The position numbers were made by a program, and so were the translations under genes. Below the pieces are notes generated by a model that saw nothing but the letters and a program-made list of their open reading frames with translations, searched no databases and was not told the origin of the DNA. Of a DNA stretch of 64,000 nucleotides, positions 7,414 to 15,767 are shown in pieces. This DNA is from Betaproteobacteria bacterium (GTDB taxonomy: Bacteria > Pseudomonadota > Gammaproteobacteria > Burkholderiales > Rhodocyclaceae): the NCBI GenBank assembly GCA_016705475.1, contig JADIYD010000009.1, forward strand, positions 62,001 to 126,000. The letters are read 5' to 3'. The stretch's first letter is position 1. Each line of letters opens with the position of its first letter.

Positions 7414-8790
7414 TCAGGCAGCCTTTTCTTCGTCACCACCAACAAAGAAGCTGGTGATGTAGAGGATCAGGCCGATCAGGAAGGCGACGCCGGCCCATTC
7501 ACGCATCCAGTAGAACAGCGCAATCTTGTCCTGCGCCACCATGAAGGGCAGCGGAGTGTCGGATACGCGTTGCAGCCAGACTTGCAGGATACCTGCGGCG
7601 GTCAGGAAGAGTGTGATGAAGACCATTGCGACGGTCATCAGCCAGAAGGCCCACATTTCCAGCACTTGCGACTTGTTGCTGTTGGCAGCACGGCCGTTAA
7701 TGATGGGCATGGCATACGAGATCATCATCAGGTTGACCATGGCGTAGGCGCCATAGAAAGCCATGTGGCCGTGAGCTGCGGTGATCTGCGTGCCGTGCGT
7801 GTAGTAGTTGACCGGAGCCAGGGTGTGCAGGAAGCCCCACACGCCAGCGCCCAGGAAAGCCATTACACCGGTGCCCAGCGCCCACAGAACGGCAGCCTTG
7901 TTAGGATGCTCGCGACGGCGACGGTTCACCATGTTGAAGGCAAACACGGTCATGGCGAAGAACGGAATCGGCTCCAGTGCGGAGAAGATGGAACCCCACC
8001 ACTGCCAGTATTCCGGCGTACCGATCCAGAAGTAGTGGTGACCCGTACCGATGATGCCGGTAATCAGCGTCAGGGTGACGATGACGTACAGCCACTTTTC
8101 GATCACTTCACGGTCAACACCGGTCGTCTTGATCAGCACGAAGGCCAGGAAGGAGCCGAGGATCAGTTCCCATACGCCTTCAACCCAGAGGTGCACCGTC
8201 CACCACCAGAAGAACTTGTCGAGAACGACGTTCGCCGGGTTGTAGAAAGAGAACAGGAAGAAGACGGCCAGGCCCCACAGACCAATCAGCAGAACCAGCG
8301 AAATGGCTGTTTTCTTGCCCTTCAGCACCGTCATGGTGATGTTGAACAGGAAGGCCAGCGCAACGACGACGATACCCAGTTTGGTTGGCAGCGGCTGTTC
8401 GAGGAACTCGCGGCCCATGGTTTCGAGGAGGTTGTTGCCGGTCAGCTCTGCCAGCGTGGCGTAGGGAACCGCCAGGTAGCCGACGATGGTCAGCGCACCT
8501 GCAACCAGGAAGACCCAGAACAGCACCAGCGCCAGTTTCGGGCTGAACAGTTCAGTTTCGGATTCTTCCGGGATGAGGAAGTACGCGCCACCCATGAAGC
8601 CAAACAGCAGCCACACGATGAGCAGGTTGGTGTGGACCATGCGGGCCACGTTGAACGGAATGGCGGGGAACAGGAAGTCGCCGAGCACATACTGCAGGCC
8701 AAGAATCAGGCCGAACAGGATCTGACCGACAAACAGGCCGATTGCCGCGATGAAGTAGGGTTTTGCAACCGCTTGAGATTTGTATTGCAT
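7414..8790 (-). CDS. norB: Nitric oxide reductase subunit B (cNorB)
   Basis: This 458-residue integral membrane protein is the catalytic subunit that reduces 2 NO to N2O in the cytoplasmic membrane. Visible key residues are His53 in HTNLLIVW and His200 and Glu204 in HLWVEGVWE. His251/His252 lie in GTGHHYFW, and His340/His342 in AAHGHMAFYGAY. Together they supply the low-spin haem b, haem b3 and non-haem Fe ligands. The numbering runs about six ahead of the Pseudomonas enzyme for the later ligands. It follows norC by about 30 bp, and a strong terminator follows it. Confidence 0.97.
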   Translation of the reverse strand: MQYKSQAVAKPYFIAAIGLFVGQILFGLILGLQYVLGDFLFPAIPFNVARMVHTNLLIVWLLFGFMGGAYFLIPEESETELFSPKLALVLFWVFLVAGALTIVGYLAVPYATLAELTGNNLLETMGREFLEQPLPTKLGIVVVALAFLFNITMTVLKGKKTAISLVLLIGLWGLAVFFLFSFYNPANVVLDKFFWWWTVHLWVEGVWELILGSFLAFVLIKTTGVDREVIEKWLYVIVTLTLITGIIGTGHHYFWIGTPEYWQWWGSIFSALEPIPFFAMTVFAFNMVNRRRREHPNKAAVLWALGTGVMAFLGAGVWGFLHTLAPVNYYTHGTQITAAHGHMAFYGAYAMVNLMMISYAMPIINGRAANSNKSQVLEMWAFWLMTVAMVFITLFLTAAGILQVWLQRVSDTPLPFMVAQDKIALFYWMREWAGVAFLIGLILYITSFFVGGDEEKAA

Positions 8791-8821
8791 GTTCAGTTCT
8801 CCTCTCGATCAGCCCTGGCTG

Positions 8822-9238
8822 TTAGGGCGGCCAGTTGTTGGTGTTGATCGAATTGACGTGCTTCAGGAATGCCACGATGGCGTCCAGTTGCTCGTCGGTG
8901 AAATTGAACTGAGGCATGCTGCGGCGACCCGGGATACCCTCTTTCGGACGGCTCTGGATGAATGCCTTGGTGCCTTCTTCGCCGTAGCGAACGATGACGT
9001 TACCCAGTTCCGGAGCGAAGTAAGCACCTTCGCCCAGCAGGGAGTGGCAACCGATACAGTTATTGACTTCCCATAGCTTCTTGCCCTCGGCGATTTGCGG
9101 CGTCATATTGGCCCGCATGTCGCGTTTGGGTAGTTGTGAGAGTGTGTCGAATGACAGCGCAAGGAACAACAGGAAGAAGAAGACGGTCCCCCCGTAAAAT
9201 ATGTTCCGCGCCATCGATTTGGTGAAAGCGCCACTCAT
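8822..9238 (-). CDS. norC: Nitric oxide reductase subunit C (cytochrome c)
   Basis: The 138-residue product starts at the ATG at 9238, preceded by a strong AAGGGGG ribosome binding site. An N-terminal membrane anchor (about residues 12-32) is followed by one CIGCH haem c motif and GEGAYFAPELGNV, characteristic of NorC, which passes electrons from soluble cytochromes to NorB. The intergenic region to the divergent NYN gene (9239-9393) should hold the promoter. I looked for an FNR/DNR-type TTGAT-N4-ATCAA box there and found only half-sites. Confidence 0.96.
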   Translation of the reverse strand: MSGAFTKSMARNIFYGGTVFFFLLFLALSFDTLSQLPKRDMRANMTPQIAEGKKLWEVNNCIGCHSLLGEGAYFAPELGNVIVRYGEEGTKAFIQSRPKEGIPGRRSMPQFNFTDEQLDAIVAFLKHVNSINTNNWPP

Positions 9239-9393
9239 TGTTTTCCCCCTTTCGGAAATTGTTTGGCCGACGGATGGTAGGTTGCAGGGCCATGCACAAT
9301 CTTTGATGCCCGCTAAAAAAGCGGAATTACTTGAGCTATCAGGGCGAGCGGCGTCGGCGGTATACTCACGGCTCCTCAAGTTGAAAGCATTTC

Positions 9394-10680
9394 ATGGCCT
9401 CATCCAGCGACAACGCCAGCATGGCGCTCTTCTGCGACTTCGAGAACGTCGCCCTCGGCGTTCGCGATGCCAATTACGAGAAGTTCGATATCAAGCCAAT
9501 TCTCGAGCGTCTGCTTGCCAAGGGCAGCATCGTGGTCAAGAAAGCCTATTGCGACTGGGATCGCTACAAGGCCTTCAAGTCGGCCATGCACGAAGCCAAT
9601 TTCGAGCTCATCGAAATCCCGCACGTCCGCCAGTCCGGCAAGAACTCGGCCGATATCCGGATGGTCGTTGATGCCCTTGACCTCTGCTACACCAAGGCCC
9701 ACGTTGATACCTTCGTGATCATCAGCGGTGATTCCGATTTTTCGCCGCTGGTGTCGAAGCTGCGCGAAAACGCCAAGAAGGTCATCGGCGTTGGCGTCAA
9801 GCAATCGTGTTCCGACCTGCTCGTTACCAATTGCGACGAGTTCATTTATTACGACGACCTCGTTCGCGACCGCGAAGGCCGTGGCAACGCGCGGCGCGAC
9901 CGCGAAGCGCCCAAGCGCTCGCCGGAAGAAGAAGCCAATCGCAAGCTGAAGCAGGAAGAACGCAAGACCAAGGCGGTCGATATCGTTGCCGCCACCTTTG
10001 TCGATCTCATGGCTGACCATGGCGAAAGCGAGCGGATCTGGGCGTCAGTCCTCAAGGAAGTGGTCAAGCGCCGCAATCCGGGTTTCAACGAAAGTTATTA
10101 CGGTTTCCGGACCTTCGGCAATCTGCTCGAAGAAGCCGCCAGCCGCGGCCTGCTCGGCTTTGGTCGTGACGACAAGGGTGCCTTCGTTTTCCGCGGGGCG
10201 GGCCGTCCGGCTTCGGGCGAAGCTGAAATAGGCGCCGAGTTGCCAATGGAGCCGGTTGCTACGGTCAACCCGGAAAATGAGCCAAAAATGGAATCGCCGG
10301 CAAGCGAGCCGGAAACCTCAGGCAACGCCCGCCGACGTGGCGGTCGCCGTTCGCGTAATAGCCGGGAACGTGCGGTGAGCGAGCCGGTCGAGCCGGCATC
10401 CGAAGCCGCGCCAGTCAGTTCAGTCGCCGAAAGCCAGCCGCAGCCGATGACAAACGATGCCGTGCCGGCCGAACAAACTGAAAGCAAGCCGCGCCGTGGC
10501 GGTCGTCGCCCGCGCAAGACCGATGCCGCGAAAGAAGCCGCCGCCCCGGTTGTCGAGTCGCCTGTCGTGGTTGTTGTAACAACTGGCGCAACGGCCGAGG
10601 GCGAGGCCAAGCCGGCCAAGGCCAAGCGTCCGTCGCGGCCGCGCAAGGCCAAGGTGGCAGCCGAAACTCCGGAAAGCTGA
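9394..10680 (+). CDS. NYN-domain/OST-HTH (LabA/DUF88-like) putative RNA-processing protein
   Basis: The product has 428 residues. The N-terminal NYN (PIN-like) domain spans about residues 10-155, with conserved acidic positions in FCDFENVALG, SADIRMVVDAL and IISGDSDFSPL. A charged linker leads to an OST-HTH/LOTUS-type module (about residues 195-275). The C-terminal third is Arg/Ala/Pro-rich and disordered-looking, with repeated RRGGRR-type boxes and likely RNA contacts. A copy of the dispersed repeat encodes VATVNPENEPKMES in this tail. It is divergent from norC and convergent with the next gene. Nuclease function is inferred from the family. Confidence 0.85.
   Translation: MASSSDNASMALFCDFENVALGVRDANYEKFDIKPILERLLAKGSIVVKKAYCDWDRYKAFKSAMHEANFELIEIPHVRQSGKNSADIRMVVDALDLCYTKAHVDTFVIISGDSDFSPLVSKLRENAKKVIGVGVKQSCSDLLVTNCDEFIYYDDLVRDREGRGNARRDREAPKRSPEEEANRKLKQEERKTKAVDIVAATFVDLMADHGESERIWASVLKEVVKRRNPGFNESYYGFRTFGNLLEEAASRGLLGFGRDDKGAFVFRGAGRPASGEAEIGAELPMEPVATVNPENEPKMESPASEPETSGNARRRGGRRSRNSRERAVSEPVEPASEAAPVSSVAESQPQPMTNDAVPAEQTESKPRRGGRRPRKTDAAKEAAAPVVESPVVVVVTTGATAEGEAKPAKAKRPSRPRKAKVAAETPES
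10259..10295 (+). repeat. Uptake-signal-like repeat, copy 3
   Basis: CTA then CGGTCAAC (10262-10269), followed by AAAAT and AAAAAT tracts. In frame within the disordered tail of the NYN protein. Confidence 0.85.
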
Positions 10681-10688
10681 AATTCGAT

Positions 10689-10706
10689 GGGGCCGCACGC
10701 GGCCCC
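10689..10706. terminator. Hairpin between convergent genes
   Basis: The palindrome GGGGCCGCACGCGGCCCC lies just after the NYN stop and before the stop of the minus-strand gene. There is no clear T run, so termination strength is uncertain. Confidence 0.5.
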
Positions 10707-10713
10707 GTCGGCT

Positions 10714-11223
10714 TCAGATGACGGCGAGCAGCTTGGTCCGTAGGCCTTCGGCCTCGCGCTTGCCCTCGCGCGACATCATGATGGCGTGATACCACTCGTC
10801 GTACATGGCACGCAGTTCGACATGGCTGTTTGCCTTTTCAATGCGGTCGAGCAGTGAGCTGTTACCCAGCGCACCGACAAAGGCATTCAGCGTGTTGTTC
10901 ATGAAATTGCGGGCCTTTTGCAGGCGAACCGGATCGTGGCTGGCCGGCAGTTCCCCAAAGGCGGTGATCGAGCCCAGCGGTGCCTTGGGTGCCACCGGTT
11001 TCCCGGCGTCGTTGGTAACGCTGGCCAGCTCGATATAACCGTCTTCCTCCAGCATGCCCAGCGTGTGTTGCAAGTCGTCCGACTGCAGCATGCCGCGCAG
11101 GTCGTCGACTGTCCTTTTTCCATCGATGAATATCAGCACCCGCCTGACCCGCGGTGATAGCCCGCCAGCCTTCGTGGTGATTTCGTCATGCCCCTTCGGG
11201 GTCTTGGCGAAAGCAATGCCCAT
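10714..11223 (-). CDS. Conserved hypothetical protein, 169 aa
   Basis: I do not recognise the family. The N-terminal part (PRVRRVLIFIDGKRTVDDL, then MLEEDGYIEL) resembles a small winged-helix or two-helix module of the kind used in regulators. The C-terminal half is alpha-helical (HDPVRLQKARNFMNNTLNAF). There is no signal peptide or membrane helix. It lies convergent with the NYN gene and downstream of panD, beyond panD's terminator, so it has its own promoter. Confidence 0.65.
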   Translation of the reverse strand: MGIAFAKTPKGHDEITTKAGGLSPRVRRVLIFIDGKRTVDDLRGMLQSDDLQHTLGMLEEDGYIELASVTNDAGKPVAPKAPLGSITAFGELPASHDPVRLQKARNFMNNTLNAFVGALGNSSLLDRIEKANSHVELRAMYDEWYHAIMMSREGKREAEGLRTKLLAVI

Positions 11224-11276
11224 GGTTTGTCTCCATTATTTGTGTCAATTTTTCTAGTGCATTGTACACAAAAGAA

Positions 11277-11298
11277 AAACCCGCCGAACGGCGGGTTT
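11277..11298 (-). terminator. Intrinsic terminator of panD
   Basis: The stem is AAACCCGCCG / CGGCGGGTTT, with T-rich DNA after it on the minus strand. It lies about 25 bp after the panD stop. Confidence 0.85.
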
Positions 11299-11323
11299 TG
11301 AGCAAAGCTGAACTACTTCACGA

Positions 11324-11707
11324 TCAGGCGGCAGCTTGTACCGGAATCTTGTGACCGCGACGCGTGATGCGGTTCTGCGAATCGACGTAGATCAGATCGG
11401 GCTCATGACGGGCCAGTTCGACTTCGTTATACACGGCGAAGGTGGCGATGATCAGGATATCACCCGGTGCGGCGCGGCGGGCAGCCGAGCCATTGACCGA
11501 AATGACGCCTGATCCGCGTTCGGCGCGGATGGCATAGGTGGTGAAACGCTCGCCGTTGTTTACGTTCCAGATATCGATCTGTTCGTATTCCTTGATGTTT
11601 GCCGCTTCGAGCAGGTCTTCATCAATGGCGCAGGAACCCTCGTAGTGCAGGTCGGCATGGGTAGCCGTGACACGGTGCAACTTGGATTTCAGCATTGTTC
11701 TCTGCAT
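11324..11707 (-). CDS. panD: Aspartate 1-decarboxylase
   Basis: The preferred start is 11707 (MQRTMLKSKLHRV, as in the family); a second ATG four codons upstream is possible. The proenzyme has about 127 residues and self-cleaves between Gly and Ser in YEGSCAID, creating the pyruvoyl group that decarboxylates aspartate to beta-alanine for pantothenate. It lies downstream of panC, with panB further upstream, so the three pantothenate genes are clustered on the minus strand. Confidence 0.95.
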   Translation of the reverse strand: MQRTMLKSKLHRVTATHADLHYEGSCAIDEDLLEAANIKEYEQIDIWNVNNGERFTTYAIRAERGSGVISVNGSAARRAAPGDILIIATFAVYNEVELARHEPDLIYVDSQNRITRRGHKIPVQAAA

Positions 11708-11797
11708 GGTTTCACTCATCCAGAAGGTTGGGGGAAGCGCATTGTAACGACAATGGCACCACTGTCAACGGCCATAATTATGGATATTCTTGCCGCG

Positions 11798-12622
11798 TCA
11801 AATCTCGATGTTGTCAATGAGCCGCGTCGTTCCCAGTCGACTGGCGGCAAGCACCACCAGCTGGGCGTCTACGCCTTTTGGCATAGACAGGTCGGACTGT
11901 TGTCGCACTGCAACATAGTCTGTTTTCCAGCCGGCTGCGGTCAACTCGGAAATAACCTTGTTTTCGAGATCGAGGTAGTTCGTTTCGCCAACGCGAACGG
12001 CATCGCGGATTTTATTGAGCAGGCGGTACAAGCGCGGCGCTTCGGCACGCTCGGTTTCGCTCAGATAGCCGTTGCGTGACGAGAGGGCCAGGCCGTCGTC
12101 GGCGCGCACTGTTTCGCCGCCGATGATGTCGATCGGCAAGGCCAACTGGCGCGTCATGTTGCGGATGACCATGAGCTGCTGATAGTCCTTCTTGCCAAAG
12201 ACGGCGGCCTGCGGCTGCACGCAGTTGAAGAGCTTGAGGACGACGGTGGCGACGCCACGAAAGTGACCGGGGCGGAACTCGCCGTCCAGCACATGCTGGA
12301 TGGCCGGCGGCTCGACCGTGTATTCCTGCGGTTCCGGGTAAAGATCGGCTTCGGTTGGGGCGAACAGGACATCGACGCCGGCTGCGGCCAGCTTGTCGCA
12401 ATCAGCCTGGAAGGTACGCGGGTATTTGTCGAAATCCTCATTCGGGCCGAACTGCAGGCGATTGACGAAGATCGAGGCGACGACGGTATCGCCATGCGCC
12501 CGGGCCTGTTCCATCAGGCTGATGTGGCCGGCGTGCAGGTTGCCCATGGTCGGCACGAAAACGACGCGGCCGCAGTTTTTCAATGCGGCGCGCAGGTCGG
12601 CGATGCTGGAATGAATTTGCAT
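11798..12622 (-). CDS. panC: Pantothenate synthetase
   Basis: This 274-residue enzyme joins pantoate and beta-alanine with ATP. The nucleotide-binding PTMGNLHAGH signature and the later FGKKDYQQLMVI and SSRNGYLS motifs are intact. It is transcribed with panB upstream, separated by a palindromic REP-like element, and with panD downstream. A copy of the dispersed repeat is embedded in the C-terminal part of the gene. Confidence 0.97.
   Translation of the reverse strand: MQIHSSIADLRAALKNCGRVVFVPTMGNLHAGHISLMEQARAHGDTVVASIFVNRLQFGPNEDFDKYPRTFQADCDKLAAAGVDVLFAPTEADLYPEPQEYTVEPPAIQHVLDGEFRPGHFRGVATVVLKLFNCVQPQAAVFGKKDYQQLMVIRNMTRQLALPIDIIGGETVRADDGLALSSRNGYLSETERAEAPRLYRLLNKIRDAVRVGETNYLDLENKVISELTAAGWKTDYVAVRQQSDLSMPKGVDAQLVVLAASRLGTTRLIDNIEI
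11935..11971 (+). repeat. Uptake-signal-like repeat, copy 13 (inside panC)
   Basis: CTG then CGGTCAAC (11938-11945), followed by AAATAA and TTGTTTT tracts at the standard spacing. It lies on the non-coding strand of panC. Confidence 0.7.
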
Positions 12623-12653
12623 TTGCTTGGTTCGGGATGGGCGTTTGTCGAAT

Positions 12654-12713
12654 CGTCATTCCCGCGCAGGCGGGAATCCAGCGGCTCTGGGTCCCCGCTT
12701 GCGCGGGGACGAC
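12654..12713. repeat. REP-like double palindrome
   Basis: Two perfect or near-perfect palindromes, ATTCCCGCGCAGGCGGGAAT (12658-12677) and GTCCCCGCTTGCGCGGGGAC (12691-12710), lie in the panB-panC gap. Such elements are dispersed in many proteobacteria and may affect mRNA stability between operon genes. Confidence 0.85.
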
Positions 12714-12718
12714 GGCAG

Positions 12719-13537
12719 TCAGGCGGCGTAAGTGTGTTCCGGCCCCGGATAGCTGCCATCCTTGACGGCAGCAACGGCACGGCAGGCGGCATCGTGAATG
12801 CTGCTGGCGCCATCCATGAAATTCTTGACGAACTTGGCTTTCTTGCCAGGCGGAATGTCGAAGGCGTCGTGCACGACCAGAACCTGGCCGGAACAGTCCT
12901 TGCCGGCGCCGATGCCGATGGTGATGATGTGCAGGCTGGCGGTGACTTCGGTGGCCAGCACGGCCGGAATGGCTTCGATGACGATCATCGTCGCGCCGGC
13001 ATTCTGCAGCGCCAGCGCGTCGTCCTTGAGTTTCTGTGCGGCGGTTTCGCCCTTGCCCTGCACCTTGTAGCCACCGAGCACGTGCACCGACTGTGGCGTC
13101 AGGCCAACGTGGCCGCAGACGGGAATGCCACGGTCAACCAGGAATTTGACGGTTTTTGCCATTTCCTGGCCGCCTTCGAGCTTGACCATCTGGGCGCCGG
13201 CCGCCATGAGCGTGACGGCGTTGCGGAAAGCCTGTTCCGGCGATTCCTGGTAGCTGCCGAAGGGCATGTCGGCAATGATGAAGCTGCGGTCGCAACCGCG
13301 TTTGACGGCGGCCGTATGGTAGGCGATGTCGGCGACGGTGACCGGCAGGGTGGTGTCGTGGCCCTGGATGACATTGCCCAGCGAGTCGCCGATGAGCAGG
13401 CATTCAACGCCCGCGCCATCGAGCAGGCGCGCGAAGCTGGCATCGTAGGCGGTGAACATGACAACTTTTTCGCCGGCAACGTAGAGCTTGGCGAGGTCAG
13501 CCTGAGTCAGGCGGCGGGTAATGGTTTGGGCAGACAT
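12719..13537 (-). CDS. panB: 3-methyl-2-oxobutanoate hydroxymethyltransferase
   Basis: The 272-residue product catalyses the first committed step of pantothenate synthesis. It shows the expected VMFTAYDASFARLLDGAG opening, the metal-binding GDSLG, the substrate-site LEGG and a C-terminal HVLGGYKVQG segment. It heads the pan cluster. Copy 14 of the dispersed repeat lies within it, on the opposite strand. Confidence 0.97.
   Translation of the reverse strand: MSAQTITRRLTQADLAKLYVAGEKVVMFTAYDASFARLLDGAGVECLLIGDSLGNVIQGHDTTLPVTVADIAYHTAAVKRGCDRSFIIADMPFGSYQESPEQAFRNAVTLMAAGAQMVKLEGGQEMAKTVKFLVDRGIPVCGHVGLTPQSVHVLGGYKVQGKGETAAQKLKDDALALQNAGATMIVIEAIPAVLATEVTASLHIITIGIGAGKDCSGQVLVVHDAFDIPPGKKAKFVKNFMDGASSIHDAACRAVAAVKDGSYPGPEHTYAA
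13128..13164 (+). repeat. Uptake-signal-like repeat, copy 14 (inside panB)
   Basis: CCA then CGGTCAAC (13131-13138), with AATTT at +13 to +17, TTTTT at +23 to +27 and ATTT at +31 to +34. It is diagnostic because its A/T tracts hold their position with a base content unlike other copies. Confidence 0.8.
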
Positions 13538-13543
13538 GATGGT

Positions 13544-13906
13544 TTACGTCCTGAAGACGAAATAGACGGCGCCTAGGATACACAGTGCCGCCCACAAATA
13601 GTCAAGCTTCAGCGGCTGGCCCATGTAAAAGATGACGAAGGGTACGAAGACGGTCAGCGTGATGACTTCCTGCAGGATCTTCAACTGGCCGAGGTTGAGC
13701 TCGGTATGGCCGATTCGGTTGGCCGGCACTTGCAGCAGGTATTCGAACAGGGCGATGCCCCAGGACAGCAGGGAGGCGATCCACCACGGCTTGTCGTTGA
13801 GGTTTTTCAGGTGCGCGTACCAGGCGAAAGTCATGAAGACATTCGACAGGGCCAGCAGCGTCACCGTCTGCCAGAGCACGGGGATGTGCAGGCCGAAAAC
13901 GGTCAC
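13544..13906 (-). CDS. DUF486 family membrane protein
   Basis: This 120-residue protein has four hydrophobic helices and the family pattern FMTFAWYAHLKNL...WWIASLLSWGIALFEY...ILQEVITL. It resembles a small DMT-type transporter. The function is unknown. Its start overlaps the end of folK, so it is co-transcribed from the pcnB-folK unit. Confidence 0.85.
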   Translation of the reverse strand: MTVFGLHIPVLWQTVTLLALSNVFMTFAWYAHLKNLNDKPWWIASLLSWGIALFEYLLQVPANRIGHTELNLGQLKILQEVITLTVFVPFVIFYMGQPLKLDYLWAALCILGAVYFVFRT

Positions 13907-14379
13907 AACTTGACGATGCCCTGATTGGCCACGGCCGGCAGCCAGGCAGCGACGGTGCCGCGACCGGGAATGAGCAGATTCGGGGCGATTTCGGCCAACG
14001 GTTGCAACACAAAGGCGCGCAAATGCAGGCGTGGATGCGGCAGGCTCAGACGCGGCAGTTCGATGAGCTGGTCGTTGAAGAGCAGCAGGTCGAGGTCGAG
14101 GGTGCGCGGGCCGTTTTTTTCGGCGCGGATGCGGCCGAAGCGTTCTTCGATGTCGAACAAGGCGTCGAGCAGGGCTTCCGGTGCCAGCGTGGTTTCGAGT
14201 TCGGCCACGGCATTGACGAATTCCGGTTGCTCGGTGATGCCGACCGGCGCCGTGCGGTAGAGCGAAGAGCTATGGACGACGCGGCTTTCCTGCAGGTTCG
14301 CCAATGCAGCAAAGGCGGCCAGAATGGTAGCCGCCGGGTCGCCGAGGTTGGCGCCCAGCGCAACGTAGGCGGTGTTCAT
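13903..14379 (-). CDS. folK: 6-hydroxymethyl-7,8-dihydropterin pyrophosphokinase
   Basis: The 158-residue enzyme of folate synthesis transfers pyrophosphate from ATP to hydroxymethyl-dihydropterin. Visible motifs are YVALGANLGDP, the pterin-site SSLYRTAPVG and QPEFVNAV, and the signature RxxxxGPRTLDLDLLLF with metal-binding Asp residues. It overlaps the end of pcnB by four bases and the start of the DUF486 gene. The pcnB-folK pairing is common in proteobacteria. Confidence 0.95.
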   Translation of the reverse strand: MNTAYVALGANLGDPAATILAAFAALANLQESRVVHSSSLYRTAPVGITEQPEFVNAVAELETTLAPEALLDALFDIEERFGRIRAEKNGPRTLDLDLLLFNDQLIELPRLSLPHPRLHLRAFVLQPLAEIAPNLLIPGRGTVAAWLPAVANQGIVKL

Positions 14380-15719
14380 TCGGGCGAGCCGGTGGCTGCG
14401 CTTTCACCCGCGGGCTTTTTCCTGCGGCGGCGGCGCTTCTTTTCGCCAGCTTGTTCCGGCTGCAGCATTTCTGCGCGTTCTTCGCCATCGACCTTCTGGA
14501 AGCGCGTCCACCAATCGGCCAGTTCCATGTCGATTTCACCGGATTCGGCGCGCAGCACGAGAAAATCGTAACCGGCGCGGAAGCGGGGTTGTTCGAGCAG
14601 GGCGTAGGGGCGTTTGCCGGCGCGCGCATCGAAACGCGGCTGCAGGGACCAGATGTCCTTGATATCGCCAGCGATTCGGCGCGTGATGGCGAGCTTTTCA
14701 CCCTGCACGTCGATGACGGTGTCCATGGCCTGGTAAAGCGCCGGAATCTTCGCTTCGCCCTTGGCCTTGAGCTTTTCCCAGTGGGCCAGCACTTCGTGCC
14801 AGAGCAGCGTGGCGAACAGGAAGCCGGGCGAAACGCCTTTTTCCTGGCGGATACGGTCGTCGGTGTTTTTCAGCGAGAGCATGACGAATTTCTCGCCCAT
14901 CGGCTGTTCGAGAATCACGTCAAGCAGCGGCAACAGGCCATGGTGCAGCCCTTCGTCGCGCAACTGGGTGATGCATTTGACCGAATGCCCGGAGGTCAGT
15001 AGCTTGAGCATTTCGTCGAAAAGGCGGGCGGCCGGCACGTTTTCGAGCAGGTCGGCCATTTCGCGGATCGGCTTCTTGGCTTCCGGGTCGATCATAAGGC
15101 CGAGTTTGGCGGCGAGGCGGACGGCGCGCAGCATGCGCACCGGGTCTTCGCGGTAGCGGGTGCGCGGCTCGCCGATCATGCGCAGGGTTTTTTGCTTGAG
15201 GTCGCCGACGCCGTGGTGATAGTCGATGATCGCTTCGGTGGTCGGGTCGTAGTACAGCGCATTGGCTGTGAAATCGCGGCGGGCGGCGTCGTCGGCATGG
15301 CTGCCGAAAACGTTGTCGTGGAGCACGCGACCGTGTTCGTCGGTTTTCGTCTTTTCGTCGAGCATGCCGCGGAAGGTGGTCACCTCCAGCGTTTCCTGAC
15401 CCATCATGACGTGCACGATCTGGAAGCGGCGGCCGATGATGCGCGAGCGGCGGAAGGCGCGGCGAACTTCTTCCGGCGTGGCGTCGGTGGCGATGTCGAA
15501 GTCTTTGGGGTCGGCGCCGATCAGCAGGTCGCGCACTGCGCCGCCGACGACGTAGGCCTTGAAGCCGTGCCCCTGCAGGGTTTCGCAGACCCGGCGGCTG
15601 CCGGCGCTGAGACGGTCGCGGGTGATGCCGTGGCTGGAGACGGGGATAATGGCCGGTTCATGCTTGCCGGCTTTTGGCTTTTTGCCGCTGAAGACGCGGG
15701 AAATGAATTTTCGGATCAC
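14376..15719 (-). CDS. pcnB: Poly(A) polymerase I
   Basis: This 447-residue nucleotidyltransferase-fold enzyme adds 3' poly(A) tails that promote RNA decay. The polymerase core motif is AYVVGGAVRDLLIG...PKDFDIATDATP, with the catalytic Asp pair, followed by the RRxQIVH segment, the FxxNAL motif and the REDPVRMLRAVR signature that separates it from tRNA CCA-adding enzymes. The C-terminus is rich in Lys/Arg (GEKKRRRRRKKPAG), as usual for RNA binding. Confidence 0.93.
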   Translation of the reverse strand: MIRKFISRVFSGKKPKAGKHEPAIIPVSSHGITRDRLSAGSRRVCETLQGHGFKAYVVGGAVRDLLIGADPKDFDIATDATPEEVRRAFRRSRIIGRRFQIVHVMMGQETLEVTTFRGMLDEKTKTDEHGRVLHDNVFGSHADDAARRDFTANALYYDPTTEAIIDYHHGVGDLKQKTLRMIGEPRTRYREDPVRMLRAVRLAAKLGLMIDPEAKKPIREMADLLENVPAARLFDEMLKLLTSGHSVKCITQLRDEGLHHGLLPLLDVILEQPMGEKFVMLSLKNTDDRIRQEKGVSPGFLFATLLWHEVLAHWEKLKAKGEAKIPALYQAMDTVIDVQGEKLAITRRIAGDIKDIWSLQPRFDARAGKRPYALLEQPRFRAGYDFLVLRAESGEIDMELADWWTRFQKVDGEERAEMLQPEQAGEKKRRRRRKKPAGESAATGSPE

Positions 15720-15767
15720 GTATTACCGTTCGATGAGCGTTCTGGACGCTGCGGGAAAAGCCGGATT

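Noticed and set aside
7800..7830. Core-like GTTGACCGG in norB
   Set aside because: It encodes conserved NorB residues and lacks the phased A/T tracts of the repeat family.
8110..8140. Core-like CACGGTCAACACC in norB
   Set aside because: No A/T tracts follow at +13 or +23; chance match.
7570..8847. 425-aa open frame on the plus strand
   Set aside because: Antisense to norB, with low-complexity Gln/His/Asp content.
9239..9393. FNR/DNR box upstream of norC
   Set aside because: Only half-sites such as TTGAT were found; not enough to call.
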